Shown here: positions 18,347 through 27,677 of the stretch, in pieces
How positions within the stretch are numbered: the first letter of the stretch is position 1
Layout: each line of letters begins with the position of its first letter
Source of the DNA: Alphaproteobacteria bacterium
GTDB taxonomy: Bacteria; Pseudomonadota; Alphaproteobacteria; TMED109
Direction: 5' to 3'
Length of the DNA stretch: 64,000 bases
Assembly: GCA_022825705.1 (NCBI GenBank)
Contig: JAJDWH010000028.1
Span: 1-64,000, forward strand
Notes under the pieces: generated by a model
Seen by the model: only the letters and a program-made list of their open reading frames with translations
The model's database searches: none
What the model was told of the DNA's origin: nothing
Position numbers and translations under genes: made by a program

Positions 18347-19624
18347 CTAGCCGCGAATCAGGTTGGGCAGCCAGAGCACGAGGCTGGGCCACAGCGAGAC
18401 GATCACGATGACCGCGACGTGGCTGGCGTAGAACGGTATGGAGGCCCGGATCGCGCGCTCGTAGGTCACACCGGCCAATTGCGATGCCGTCATCAGGGTC
18501 ATGCCGACGGGCGGCGTGATGTTGGCAACGTTCAGGGTCACGATCATGACGATCGCGAAGTGAAGGGGATCGAAACCCAGGCTGAGCATCGCGGGTACCA
18601 GGACCGGGGCGACGACAATGAGGGCTGGCAGCACGTCCAGCACGGTGCCGACGGCGATCAGGAACAAGTCCACCAGGAGGATTTGGACGGTGGGCTCGGT
18701 GCTGATGCTAGCGATGAAGCCTGCCGCCTCGCGGGCCACGCCCGAACGTGTAATGAACCAGCCGAGCACGGTCGAGGTCGCGAGCAGGAAGAACACGACC
18801 CCGCTGAAGCGCACCGTGACGAGCAGGGCAGCGCGGATTTTCGCGAGATTGAGCGTCCGGTATCCGAAGAGGCCGATCAGTAGGGCATAGACCGCAGCGA
18901 AGGCGGAGGCTTCGGTGATCGTGGTGAGGCCTCCGAGGATGCCGCCGAGGATGATGAGCGGCACCAACAGAGCGGGTACTGACGCGAAGAAGGCCAAGAT
19001 CGCGGTGCGAAGTGGCACTCCCGGGTGCTTCGGGTGGTTTCCGAGGTAGGCGAGAACGCTGCTTGTCACGAGGAGCATCCCGGCCATGAGCAGCCCCGGA
19101 ACCATCCCGCCAGCGAACAGGTCAAGCACGGAAACATCCCGCAGGATGGACGCGTAGACGACCATCACGACGCTCGGCGGGATGATGGGACCGATAATTG
19201 ACGAACACGCCGTTACCGCTGCCGCATAGGCGGCGTCGTAGCCTTCCTTCTTCATCGCCGGGATCAGCAGCCGCCCGATCGCCACGGCATCGGTAATGGC
19301 CGCCCCCGTGAGTCCGGCAAAGAACACGCTGGTGGTGATGTTCACGTGGCTGAGCGCGCCGCGGACTCGTCCGAGCAAGGCGTTGTTGAACGTCACGAGC
19401 TTCTGGGTCAGACCCGCCTGGTTCATCAGTTCTGCGGTGAAGATGAAGTACGGGACTGCGATGAGAACGAAGCCCGAGACGCCGGAGAACATGCGGTCGG
19501 CAAGCATCCCGCGCAGGTCGAGGCCGCCCAGGGAGATCGCTCCCGCGAGGCCCGAAAACGCCATTACGAGTGCGACCGGTGTTCCCACCACGAGAAGGAA
19601 CAGGAACACCGCGGCGGCGGTCAC
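18347..19624 (-). CDS. dctM: TRAP transporter large permease subunit (DctM type)
   Basis: The 425-residue membrane protein has the many hydrophobic helices of the DctM/SiaM family, which moves a carboxylate substrate with Na+ or H+. Typical segments are FFAGLTGAAITDAVAIGRLL, IIGPIIPPSVVMVVYAS and NVANITPPVGMTL. The start was set at GTG 19624, because it forms a GTGA overlap with the dctQ stop and the upstream part of the open frame is not family-like. Last gene of dctP-dctQ-dctM. Confidence 0.93.
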   Translation of the reverse strand: MTAAAVFLFLLVVGTPVALVMAFSGLAGAISLGGLDLRGMLADRMFSGVSGFVLIAVPYFIFTAELMNQAGLTQKLVTFNNALLGRVRGALSHVNITTSVFFAGLTGAAITDAVAIGRLLIPAMKKEGYDAAYAAAVTACSSIIGPIIPPSVVMVVYASILRDVSVLDLFAGGMVPGLLMAGMLLVTSSVLAYLGNHPKHPGVPLRTAILAFFASVPALLVPLIILGGILGGLTTITEASAFAAVYALLIGLFGYRTLNLAKIRAALLVTVRFSGVVFFLLATSTVLGWFITRSGVAREAAGFIASISTEPTVQILLVDLFLIAVGTVLDVLPALIVVAPVLVPAMLSLGFDPLHFAIVMIVTLNVANITPPVGMTLMTASQLAGVTYERAIRASIPFYASHVAVIVIVSLWPSLVLWLPNLIRG

Positions 19625-20133
19625 GAGTCGTGTTCCCTGTCCGGGGCGTCCGGCGATGGTCGGAGGAGAACATGCCCGTGCACCAGGTGCACGAGGATGA
19701 TCACCCCCGTGATCGGGACGGCCGCCGCGACCCAGCGGTGATGCACCTGAAATTGGTCGGAGACCATGTAGTACTGGGTGGAATTCAGGAAGAAGTCCCA
19801 ACCGGTCTCGATCAGCAGCAATCCCAGCAGTGCGAGGGTCGCGAGCACGAGCCACTGCATCGTCCGTGCCCACGGTCGAGGAACGTTCCTCGATACCAGC
19901 GTCATGGCAACGTGCTCGCCGTAACGGAGTGCGACCGTGGAGCTAAGGAGCCCGATCCATGGCACGAAGAGGCGGGCAAGCGAGTAGGTCCAGCTCAGCG
20001 AATCTCCGGTGATCACCATGTAGAACGAACCCGCGAACGAGATCGCGAGCATCATGCCGACGAAGGCAACGCAGACGTAAATGACCACGACGTTGAGCCG
20101 GTCGCTGAAGCTACGGAGGAGCTGTATGGGCAT
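19621..20133 (-). CDS. dctQ: TRAP transporter small permease subunit (DctQ type)
   Basis: The 170-residue product has four predicted membrane helices, normal for DctQ, which docks with DctM. Helix 1 is at ~14-36 (VVVIYVCVAFVGMML), and the second helix region carries the WIGLLSSTVALRYGEHVAM signature. Start ATG at 20133. It overlaps dctM by four bases and lies 78 bp after dctP. Confidence 0.9.
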   Translation of the reverse strand: MPIQLLRSFSDRLNVVVIYVCVAFVGMMLAISFAGSFYMVITGDSLSWTYSLARLFVPWIGLLSSTVALRYGEHVAMTLVSRNVPRPWARTMQWLVLATLALLGLLLIETGWDFFLNSTQYYMVSDQFQVHHRWVAAAVPITGVIILVHLVHGHVLLRPSPDAPDREHDS

Positions 20134-20211
20134 CCGGTTTCGGTCCCTGGCGGGAGGGGGAGACCGACGGCGCCGGCGGCGGCGGACCCGGGCGACGGTT
20201 CTGCCGGTGGC

Positions 20212-21315
20212 CTAGTTCCCGTAGTGCTCCATGTCGCTGGCGGCTAGGGCCTGCTCGATCCGGTCCACTTCAGCCCACAATGCGTCAACCAGCCCGGCGT
20301 CGACGCCAAAGTCCTGCGTGATCCACTGCCGCCACGCGGGCCGGGCAATCGCCGCCATCCTCTCCTTCTCGTCGGCCGCCAGGATGTGGCATTCCACGAA
20401 CTCCTCGCATGAGGCCACCCACCCCCGCACAGCGGCAAGGGTCGCGAAACCGTGGGCCATCTGGATGGCTTCTCGTGCCGACTGCACGACGATGCGCTGG
20501 TAGTCCTCGGGCAGCGACTGGTACCACCGTTCGCTCACCATCCAGGAAATGGAGTTGTAGACGTGGCCGCTCCAGGTCGTGTAGTCGTTCACTTCCCACA
20601 GCTTGAATGCAAGGCTGGCCCCCGGGGCGTTGAACTGACCATCTGCGAGGCCGGTGCTGAGGGCGGTGATGACTTCGCCCCAGGGCAGCGGGGTGGCCGA
20701 AGCGCCGAGCGCCTTCATGGTGGCGACGTGGGCAGGGTTTTCCTCGACCCGGATGCGCAATCCCTGGATGTCGTCCACCGTACGGATAAGGCGCTTGTTG
20801 TTGGTGAAGGCCACGAAGCCGCCGCCGTCGTCGAACGTGCCGAGGTAACGGAGTCCGGAGGACTCGATGGCACCGCGCATGAAGTTCGCGTGCCACGCTC
20901 CATCGAAGTAGGCCCTTGCCACGTGGTAGTTCGGGAACAGGAATGGGGTAGTGATGATTTGATAGTCCTTGAAGAACGATGACATGGCCCCGGACGACAT
21001 GACGGCCGACTGAACGGTCTTCCCGATCTGTGCTTCCTTTCCGTTCTCGACTTCCGACCCCAGTTGGCCGGCTCCGAAAATCTGAACGTCAATGTCGCCG
21101 TTGGTACGCGCTTCCACCTGCGACGCGAAGTGCATGAGTGCCGGCTGAACTTCGTTGTTGGTGAGATCCTCAGGGAGCAGGTGCGGAACTACCATGGTGT
21201 ATTCCGCCGCTTCGGCGCGTGAGGCTGTCCCGAGCGCGGTGACGCACACGACGAAGGCAACCGTCATGGCGATCAGACGGGTGCCATTCCCGGTCGTCTG
21301 GTTCGATTTCGACAT
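20212..21315 (-). CDS. dctP: TRAP transporter substrate-binding protein (DctP type)
   Basis: This periplasmic receptor captures the substrate for the DctQM permease. The start at 21315 (MSKSNQTTGNG) has GGAG six bases upstream; a signal peptide follows and probably ends at SRAEA. The 367-residue length and the motifs VFENGKEAQIG-like region, TPLPWGEVITALSTGLADGQFNAPG and the C-terminal helices fit DctP. The conserved Arg of the carboxylate pocket is likely in GLRIRVEENP. The substrate is unknown; C4-dicarboxylates, sialic acid and keto-acids are all possible. Confidence 0.93.
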   Translation of the reverse strand: MSKSNQTTGNGTRLIAMTVAFVVCVTALGTASRAEAAEYTMVVPHLLPEDLTNNEVQPALMHFASQVEARTNGDIDVQIFGAGQLGSEVENGKEAQIGKTVQSAVMSSGAMSSFFKDYQIITTPFLFPNYHVARAYFDGAWHANFMRGAIESSGLRYLGTFDDGGGFVAFTNNKRLIRTVDDIQGLRIRVEENPAHVATMKALGASATPLPWGEVITALSTGLADGQFNAPGASLAFKLWEVNDYTTWSGHVYNSISWMVSERWYQSLPEDYQRIVVQSAREAIQMAHGFATLAAVRGWVASCEEFVECHILAADEKERMAAIARPAWRQWITQDFGVDAGLVDALWAEVDRIEQALAASDMEHYGN

Positions 21316-22168
21316 TCTGCTCTCCGTTCTTGGTGTCGCCGGCGGTCGCGGGATTGCCGTTGTGGCCGGCAGTCCAATGGTCGTGGTTGCGCGAGAGGCC
21401 GAGGTCACGAGCCGGGGTCGCCAGGACGGATACGTCGCTCACATCCGACCACCTCCCAGACCTGAGCCAAGGACGAACTCCGTCAGCGCGACGAATCCCG
21501 TCAAGGCCTTGTCAGAATGGCCCTACGTCTTGACCGCTCCACGTACCAACACCGGGAGGATAACGAACGAGCCGCTGGTCACGAGAGCCGGCGTGGAGGC
21601 GCGAAGCGTTCGGGCAGGTTGCCCCCCCGGCGCATCGGAACCTCGCCTGCGTTGCAAGGGTCGATCGCGGGAAACCATGGCCGTCCTGAGAACGGGTCCG
21701 TCGATGCGGTTCGCCGGGCGGGACCGATGTTGCCGGTCGGGTTGCGCGATGCCCGTTCGCATCGTTCCCGACGATGCTGACGCCATCGGTCGATCGTGCA
21801 CGTCAATCGATTGCGCTGGCTCGGTTGCCCGGCGCTCCGAAATTCTTGGTCCGGTCATGCGCCACGGGCGGCAACAGGACGACCAACAACGCCAATAGAC
21901 GCCATACATTCTACAGATACATGCAATAAGCTCATAAAACTATTGTAAAAATGAATTTCACATAACGAGTCCGGGGCGTTAGATGAAGACGTTGTGGAGC
22001 CGCTTCTGCGGTATCCCACTTCGGGGTGCGCAATTCGACATTCGGGTTGGCACGAGCCTGGAAAGGCGAACGCTGTTGGCCCGAAGTACGCGGGGTTGCC
22101 ATGAGCGCAGGTGACCTGGAACGCGACACGGGAGTTCGATGGTGCGCAGTCGGAAGGAGGAGAGCACG
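21316..22168. other. Intergenic, 853 bp, with a short AT-rich segment
   Basis: Divergent spacer between dctP and the HTH gene. About 21895-21965 is A+T-rich (CAATAAGCTCATAAAACTAT) and could hold a promoter. No family-like coding sequence was found in the remainder. It may be the scar of a lost element next to the excisionase-like gene. Confidence 0.5.
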
Positions 22169-22390
22169 ATGAACGAAATGCCCAGGTACCTCACGCCGCG
22201 TCAGGCGGCAGATTGGCTCGGCCTGTCAGTGCGCACGCTGGACCGATATCGGGCGTCGGGTGAAGGCCCCGTGTTTCACCGATTTGGCGGCCGGATTCGC
22301 TATCTGCGAGAGGACCTTCAAGCCTGGGCGGACGCGCGTCGACGCACGTCAACTGCCGACGACGGCACCGAAGGCAGGGGCGATTCCTGA
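22169..22390 (+). CDS. Small HTH protein, MerR/excisionase (HTH_17) type
   Basis: The 73-residue protein is essentially one winged-helix domain: YLTPRQAADWLGLSVRTLDR, then YRASGEGPVFHRFGGRIRY with the wing, and LREDLQAWADAR. This is the AlpA/excisionase-like fold used by mobile elements and small regulators. ATG at 22169 has an excellent AAGGAGGAG ribosome-binding site, so it should be translated. No integrase is nearby, so it may be a remnant of an element or a stand-alone regulator. Confidence 0.8.
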   Translation: MNEMPRYLTPRQAADWLGLSVRTLDRYRASGEGPVFHRFGGRIRYLREDLQAWADARRRTSTADDGTEGRGDS

Positions 22391-22613
22391 CCGGGAGGAG
22401 CGCGAGCGCCCGGCGCGCTGATGTACGCGGACCGTCATGCCGACAGCACGCGGGTTCAAACGGAAGGGCGGGCCGGTTGCCAGTGCAGCTGCCCCGCCGT
22501 TCCCGGAGTTGCATCGCACTGCTGCAAGCGTCTAGGTTCCGCAATCACTGCCGACGTGCCTTGACGGTTGGGGGCCTGGCCCGGCCTTCCTGCCCCAGCG
22601 CGAGAATTCAGCA

Positions 22614-23063
22614 ATGCTTCGCAGTTCGACCGGTTGCGGTACTCCTGTTGCTACGGCCGGCCGCACGGTTGGGGAAGACAAGTTCGTTACCGAGGCCGGC
22701 GCCACCTACGCGGGGCTCCATCTGATTGCCGACTTTTGGGGGGCATCAGCCTTGGACAGCGCCGAGTCGATCGGTGCTGCCATACGGAAGGCCGCTCACG
22801 CCGCTGGCGCCACGATCCTCCACCTTCACCTTCACCCCTTCGGCGATGAGCAGGGCGTGTCGGGTGTCGCCGTGTTGGCTGAATCGCACATCAGCGTCCA
22901 CACCTGGCCGGAACGCGGATACGTGGCGTTCGATGCGTTTCTTTGCGGAGGCACTGACGCGAGCGCTGCGTTGCAGGAGCTGGAGCGACATTTTCGTCCG
23001 ACCAGCAAGCAGGTTCAGGTGCTCCGCCGCGGAAGTTACCCAGCCGCCGGCAAATCGGCGTGA
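22614..23063 (+). CDS. speD: S-adenosylmethionine decarboxylase proenzyme
   Basis: Makes decarboxylated SAM, the aminopropyl donor for spermidine. The self-cleavage and catalytic region is clear: VSGVAVLAESHISVHTWPE, where the Ser of AESH becomes the pyruvoyl group. The FLCGG motif follows. The bacterial small-type enzyme is ~120-135 residues; here an N-terminal extension of ~30 residues comes from the only available ATG (22614), which lacks a strong ribosome-binding site. It overlaps the next gene by GTGA, so the two are coupled. Confidence 0.93.
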   Translation: MLRSSTGCGTPVATAGRTVGEDKFVTEAGATYAGLHLIADFWGASALDSAESIGAAIRKAAHAAGATILHLHLHPFGDEQGVSGVAVLAESHISVHTWPERGYVAFDAFLCGGTDASAALQELERHFRPTSKQVQVLRRGSYPAAGKSA

Positions 23064-24208
23064 GCGCGGCAGCGGAGCGGTTCCTTGATGCCCGCCGCCG
23101 TCGGACACCTTGCCTTGTCATTGACCTGGGCGAAGTCGCGGCTGCGTACCGCCGGGTTACGGACAGGTTCCCCGGAGTGCGAGTTCACTACTCGGTAAAG
23201 GCCAATCCGGCACCGGTAATTGTCAGTTGCCTTCATTCGCTGGGCGCTTCCTTCGACGTCACGAGCCGGTCGGAAATTGGACTGTGCCTGCGTCTCGGCG
23301 TGCTGCCGGAGCGACTGGCCTACGACAATACGGTCAAGAAGGCCGCAGACATTGCTTGGTCCTGGCGTCACGGCATCCGCAGCTTTGCCTGCGATTCGCT
23401 GCCGGAACTCCAGAAGATCGCGAAGCACGCACCGGGATCCTCCCTCGTGGTCAGATTGGCGGTGGACAACTCGGGGGCCGCATGGCCGCTGGACCGCAAG
23501 TTCGGATGCTCTTCACAGTGCGCCGTCGACCTGATGCGTCGGGCGACCGCGCTGGGTCTCCGGCCGGCCGGCCTGTCTTTCCATGTTGGTTCTCAGCAGA
23601 CGGATCCCGAGAGTTGGAATCGTGCCGCTGCCGTCGCGGCACGGACGGCGGAAGGAATGGCAGCAGTTGGCCTTCCCGTCGAATCGATGAACATCGGCGG
23701 TGGCCTGCCGGTTCAGTACCACGACGGAATTCCGAGCCTGAAAGCGTGCGCCGGTGCGATCCGGAACGCATTGGCCCGGCACTTCGGAGACGCCGTGCCG
23801 TCCCTTGCAATTGAGCCCGGGCGTTACCTGGTTGCGACCGCTGGCGTCATCGAGTCCGAAGTTGTTCTCGTGACCCGGAAGTCGCCAGCCGACACGCACC
23901 GCTGGGTCTTTCTCGACATCGGGCGCTTCGGTGGGCTGGCGGAGACCGAAGGTGACGCGATCCGGTACCCCATCGCGGCCACCGGCCCGGACGAACCATG
24001 CGGACCGGTCGTGATTGCCGGTCCGACGTGCGACAGCGCCGACATTCTCTACGAGGCCGCCGAGTATCAGTTGCCGCTCGGGCTCGCGGCCGGAGATCGG
24101 ATCAGAATCCGATGCGCTGGCGCCTACACCACGGTCTACGCATCGCGGTTCAATGGGTGCCCGGCTCCGCACAGCCTGTTCATCGGCCCGGGGCGGCACG
24201 CGGACTAG
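23060..24208 (+). CDS. PLP-dependent ornithine/lysine-type decarboxylase (fold III)
   Basis: The product decarboxylates ornithine or a related diamino acid to a diamine for polyamine synthesis. YSVKANPAP near residue 48 has the PLP lysine; SFHVGSQ and the glycine-rich NIGGGLP bind phosphate; EPGRYLVA follows; and GPTCDSADIL carries the catalytic cysteine of the partner subunit. At 382 residues it matches short eukaryote-like ODC. Substrate specificity (ornithine, lysine, or both) is not decidable by eye. GTG start at 23060 in the GTGA overlap with speD; its stop shares CTAG with convergent speE. Confidence 0.93.
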   Translation: MSAAAERFLDARRRRTPCLVIDLGEVAAAYRRVTDRFPGVRVHYSVKANPAPVIVSCLHSLGASFDVTSRSEIGLCLRLGVLPERLAYDNTVKKAADIAWSWRHGIRSFACDSLPELQKIAKHAPGSSLVVRLAVDNSGAAWPLDRKFGCSSQCAVDLMRRATALGLRPAGLSFHVGSQQTDPESWNRAAAVAARTAEGMAAVGLPVESMNIGGGLPVQYHDGIPSLKACAGAIRNALARHFGDAVPSLAIEPGRYLVATAGVIESEVVLVTRKSPADTHRWVFLDIGRFGGLAETEGDAIRYPIAATGPDEPCGPVVIAGPTCDSADILYEAAEYQLPLGLAAGDRIRIRCAGAYTTVYASRFNGCPAPHSLFIGPGRHAD

Positions 24209-25056
24209 GGGGCGTCGGTGATCGCGCGGATCCAGGCGGGGAGCGCGTACGCGGCCCGGTGCACATCGGGCGTATAGGTTCGGGTCTTGAGGAGACCCCG
24301 TCGGGCTCGCTCGAGCGCGGCATCGAGCATGGGTTGGGTGACCGGTCTCGGGGAGCCCCGGGTAATGGCCATCAGGCCGCCGGTATACGTCGGGGTAACG
24401 GCGAGATACGTGGACACCTCACCCCAAACGGAATGCATCTTGCGGCAGACGTCCCGGAGCTCGTCCTCCTGAAAGAACGGCACGCCGCTCTGAAAGACGG
24501 CGATGCCGGTGCCCCGGAGGGCCGCCGCCACCCGCTGATAGAACGACTCTGCAAACAGGCTTTCCGCTGCCCCCACCGGATCGGGTCGGTCGGCGATGAT
24601 CAGGTCGTAGGTACCCTGGTGCCGGTCCAGGAAATGGCTGGCGTCGTCGAAGTGCACCCGCAGGCGGGAATCCTCGAACACCTTTCCGTGCACGGCACCC
24701 AGGAATTCTCGGGCGAGCTCGACCACCCGGCGGTCAATGTCCACCAGATCCACGATTCGGACCGACGGGTGTTTGAGCACCTCTTCTGCGACTGCGCCGT
24801 CGCCGCCGCCGGCGATCATCACGCGCTCGACTCCGCCGTGTTCGTATACGGGCGGATGTACCATCATCTCCGAGTACGTGTGCTCGTCGCGCTCGGTAAT
24901 CTGGACGATTCCGTCGAGTGCGAGTACTCGGCCGAATGCCGGGTTCTCGAACAGCTGAATGTGCTGGAAGTCGCTGTGTTCGTCGGCCAGCACCCGGGTG
25001 ATCGCGAAGGTCTGGGTATAGCCGGCGTGCAGGGTCTCGGCGAATTCGCGCGTCAT
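24205..25056 (-). CDS. speE: Spermidine synthase-like aminopropyltransferase
   Basis: The 283-residue protein transfers the aminopropyl group of decarboxylated SAM to a diamine. Family landmarks are QHIQLFENPAFGRVLALDG, the SAM-binding VMIAGGGDGAVAEE and the acidic VDLVDIDRRV. The active-site loop is unusual: IIADRPDPVGAAESLF, where relatives have D-[S/C]-T-D-P. Both aspartates remain but the two middle residues are Arg-Pro. It converges on the decarboxylase, and the two stop codons overlap within CTAG. With speD it forms a complete spermidine branch. Confidence 0.9.
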   Translation of the reverse strand: MTREFAETLHAGYTQTFAITRVLADEHSDFQHIQLFENPAFGRVLALDGIVQITERDEHTYSEMMVHPPVYEHGGVERVMIAGGGDGAVAEEVLKHPSVRIVDLVDIDRRVVELAREFLGAVHGKVFEDSRLRVHFDDASHFLDRHQGTYDLIIADRPDPVGAAESLFAESFYQRVAAALRGTGIAVFQSGVPFFQEDELRDVCRKMHSVWGEVSTYLAVTPTYTGGLMAITRGSPRPVTQPMLDAALERARRGLLKTRTYTPDVHRAAYALPAWIRAITDAP

Positions 25057-25436
25057 CGGCCCGTCGGGCCACGGCCACGCACGCCTGGGCGCTTGGCCGG
25101 CGTGCCGCCGATATACTGACCGCTCGTTGGTGTCACGGGCTGCGCGGGGGCTCTCATGAACAGACTCCTGCTGACGTGGGGATAGTCAGGGGTTATTTCC
25201 TTATCTGGACCGCATTCCATTACGGTTTCTAGAAAGGCAGGCTCTCACAGAGCCCCATCGCAATGGTAAATCGCCCGTGCCCTGCCCAATAATCCGTGCG
25301 TACTGGCTGTCGGTTTTTGCCCTCGCTATGCGCCCGTTCATGGACACGCGCCGTTCACGATGGCCGCACCCTATGATGCTCCGGCCGGGGGCTCGTTCTC
25401 GCCTTGGCCGACAACTCAGAACGGAGAACTTGTACT
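25057..25436. other. Divergent intergenic region, speE / small exported protein
   Basis: A 380-bp spacer with mixed composition, becoming more A+T-rich toward the right. GGAG at 25423-25426 serves the rightward gene. No other feature was recognised. Confidence 0.5.
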
Positions 25437-25793
25437 GTGTCTTATAGCAACATGAAGTCTCTATTCGTGTTAGTCGTGTTGGGATCCCTCTTGATTTATC
25501 CGACTTCGTCCGTCGCAAATGGCAAGTGGTATGAGGGCGGTTCGCTTCATAAGGCAAGCGTGAGTGAATGGCGAAGCGCGCCATATGGCAACAAACTGGC
25601 GACCGCTGGGGACTGGGCTTTGATTAACGATGCAATCAAGGACAAGGTCATCAAGAGCGGCTCTATAGACACCGCCAAACCATACGCGGCCAAGTTGGCA
25701 GCCTGCGTGAGTAAGGCTGCTGGCCCTTCTGGTTACGACAATGCGAAGGTCTCTGAGCTGGCGGCGACGTGTCAGATCCTGTTGGGTTGGTAG
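25437..25793 (+). CDS. Small exported protein of unknown function
   Basis: A 118-residue frame with a clear signal peptide (MKSLFVLVVLGSLLIYPTSS, likely cut near SSVANG). The mature part is about 90 residues, with two cysteines that could form a disulfide, an initial GKWYEGGSLH, and amphipathic helices. Its base composition is visibly lower in G+C than its neighbours, suggesting recent acquisition. GTG at 25437 is ten bases after GGAG; ATG at 25452 is the alternative start. No family was recognised. Confidence 0.6.
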   Translation: MSYSNMKSLFVLVVLGSLLIYPTSSVANGKWYEGGSLHKASVSEWRSAPYGNKLATAGDWALINDAIKDKVIKSGSIDTAKPYAAKLAACVSKAAGPSGYDNAKVSELAATCQILLGW

Positions 25794-25924
25794 AATCTAC
25801 TGACCCCCGCGCATTGTCCCATGCCGGGAAGAGTGGGCATGTACGACGCAGTTACCATGCTCTTCTATAATGTTTTTCAAAACAGGGTCTTGACCGGAAC
25901 TATCCTACGGAGTAGACCCCACCT

Positions 25925-26206
25925 ATGAACAGCCTTATCTTGCTGATCGACAAGATTCTGAATCTGGTCATCTGGATCGTGGTAATTCAGGCGGTGTTGA
26001 GCTGGCTGATCGCGTTTGACGTGATCAACTTCCGGAACCGGTTCGTCTTCGGCGTGCACCAGGCACTCGGCCGGCTTACAGAACCGATGCTGCGCCCCAT
26101 TCGCCGAATTCTGCCGGACACCGGAACCATTGATATCTCGCCGGTCATTCTCATCCTGGCGGTTTGGTTCGTTCGGAGCCTGCTCGTCGAACTCACGATG
26201 GGTTAG
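25925..26206 (+). CDS. YggT family membrane protein
   Basis: The 93-residue protein has two membrane helices, about residues 10-32 ([19 protein letters not shown]) and 70-90 ([18 protein letters not shown]). The region between has [14 protein letters not shown], the family signature. YggT proteins are linked to membrane homeostasis, osmotic stress and cell division, but the mechanism is unknown. The stop overlaps that of convergent argG within TTAG. Confidence 0.93.
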   Translation: MNSLILLIDKILNLVIWIVVIQAVLSWLIAFDVINFRNRFVFGVHQALGRLTEPMLRPIRRILPDTGTIDISPVILILAVWFVRSLLVELTMG

Positions 26207-27411
26207 CGGTCACCCTCCACCCGCCGCCGCTGCCGCAGGCGGAGCGCATTGAGGCGGATGAAGCCCTCGGCATCTTTCTGGTCGTACACCGAATCTGCCT
26301 CGAAGGTGGCAATGCTCTCACTGTAGAGGCTTCTGGGAGAACGGCGTCCCACGACCCGTGCAGATCCCCGGTAGAGCTTGAGGCGGGCGGTCCCGGTAAC
26401 GTTGCGTTGCGATTCGTCGATCAGGGCCTGGAGCATCTCGCGCTCGGGAGCGAACCAGAAACCGTTGTACACAAGCGAAGCGTAGCGCGGCATGATCTCG
26501 TCGCGCGTACGCATGGCGGGACCATCCAGTGTGAGTGATTCAACGGCCCGGTGAGCGGTCTGGAGCAAGGTGCCGCCCGGCGTTTCGTAGACGCCCCTGG
26601 ACTTCATGCCGACAAAACGATTCTCCACGAGGTCGAGCCGTCCGATCCCGTGCGCACCCCCAAGTTCGTTGAGCCGTTCCAGCAGGCGGGCAGGGGACAG
26701 GCGGGTCCCGTCGACCGCGACGGGGTCTCCCTCCTCGAAGTCGATTTCCACGTACTGAGGCACATCAGGTCCGGCTTCCGGCGCAGCCGTTCGCTGGAAC
26801 ATTGCCTCGTCGGGTTCGTGCCAGGGATCCTCCAGTGCCTTTCCTTCGTAGGAGGTGTGGAGAAGGTTGGAATCGGTTGAATATGGTGGCTCGCCCGCGC
26901 TCACGTTGTCGATCGGGATTTGGTGCGCTTCGGCATAGGTGAGCAGGTCCGTCCGGGACTGCAGTTTCCAGGAGCGCCAGGGGGCGATCACCTGTATGTC
27001 GGGGTTGAGCGCGTAATAGCTCAATTCAAAGCGGACCTGGTCGTTGCCCTTTCCTGTCGCGCCGTGCGCCACCGCATCGGCGCCGGTCTCGGCAGCAATC
27101 TCGACCTGCTTGCGCGCGATCAGCGGGCGAGCGATCGACGTTCCAAGGAGGTAGGTGCCCTCGTAGAGCGCATTGGCGCGGAACATTGGAAAGACGTAGT
27201 CACGGACGAAGGTTTCCCGGAGGTCCTCGATCCGGATGTCGCGAACTCCCATCTGCTCCGCCTTGGCGCGGGCCCGCTCCACGCTCTCGTAGCCGAGGTC
27301 AGCTGAGAAGGCGACCACCTCGCACTGGTAGGTCTCCTGCAGCCAGCGCAGGATCACCGAGGTGTCGAGGCCGCCCGAATAGGCGAGCACAATCTTGTTC
27401 ACGTCCGACAT
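26203..27411 (-). CDS. argG: Argininosuccinate synthase
   Basis: Joins citrulline and aspartate with ATP in arginine synthesis. The start at 27411 ([19 protein letters not shown]) has GGAG six bases upstream. The PP-loop SGGLDTS is at residues ~11-17; substrate-binding segments [15 protein letters not shown] and the tetramer helix near the C-terminus are present. The 402-residue length is typical. It stands alone rather than beside argH and is followed by convergent yggT. Confidence 0.97.
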   Translation of the reverse strand: MSDVNKIVLAYSGGLDTSVILRWLQETYQCEVVAFSADLGYESVERARAKAEQMGVRDIRIEDLRETFVRDYVFPMFRANALYEGTYLLGTSIARPLIARKQVEIAAETGADAVAHGATGKGNDQVRFELSYYALNPDIQVIAPWRSWKLQSRTDLLTYAEAHQIPIDNVSAGEPPYSTDSNLLHTSYEGKALEDPWHEPDEAMFQRTAAPEAGPDVPQYVEIDFEEGDPVAVDGTRLSPARLLERLNELGGAHGIGRLDLVENRFVGMKSRGVYETPGGTLLQTAHRAVESLTLDGPAMRTRDEIMPRYASLVYNGFWFAPEREMLQALIDESQRNVTGTARLKLYRGSARVVGRRSPRSLYSESIATFEADSVYDQKDAEGFIRLNALRLRQRRRVEGDR

Positions 27412-27601
27412 CCAGGACTCCGAAGCAGGGCTAGGGCAGCGATTGCGGGCCACGGGAAATAGGCGCGGCTCAGGGTCGTGGATATAGCACGTGGAAACGC
27501 TTTCATACGCGATTTACATTTTCGGACCCGGGAAGGATGCAGGGCGGCGGCAAGCCAGCATTTGACACCTTTCCGGTCACGTGCCAGACAGTGCCGTCGG
27601 A

Positions 27602-27677
<76 letters not shown>

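Noticed and set aside
22391-22613. Polyamine-responsive leader before speD
   Set aside because: Only a weak 6-bp stem was found; nothing matches a known leader.
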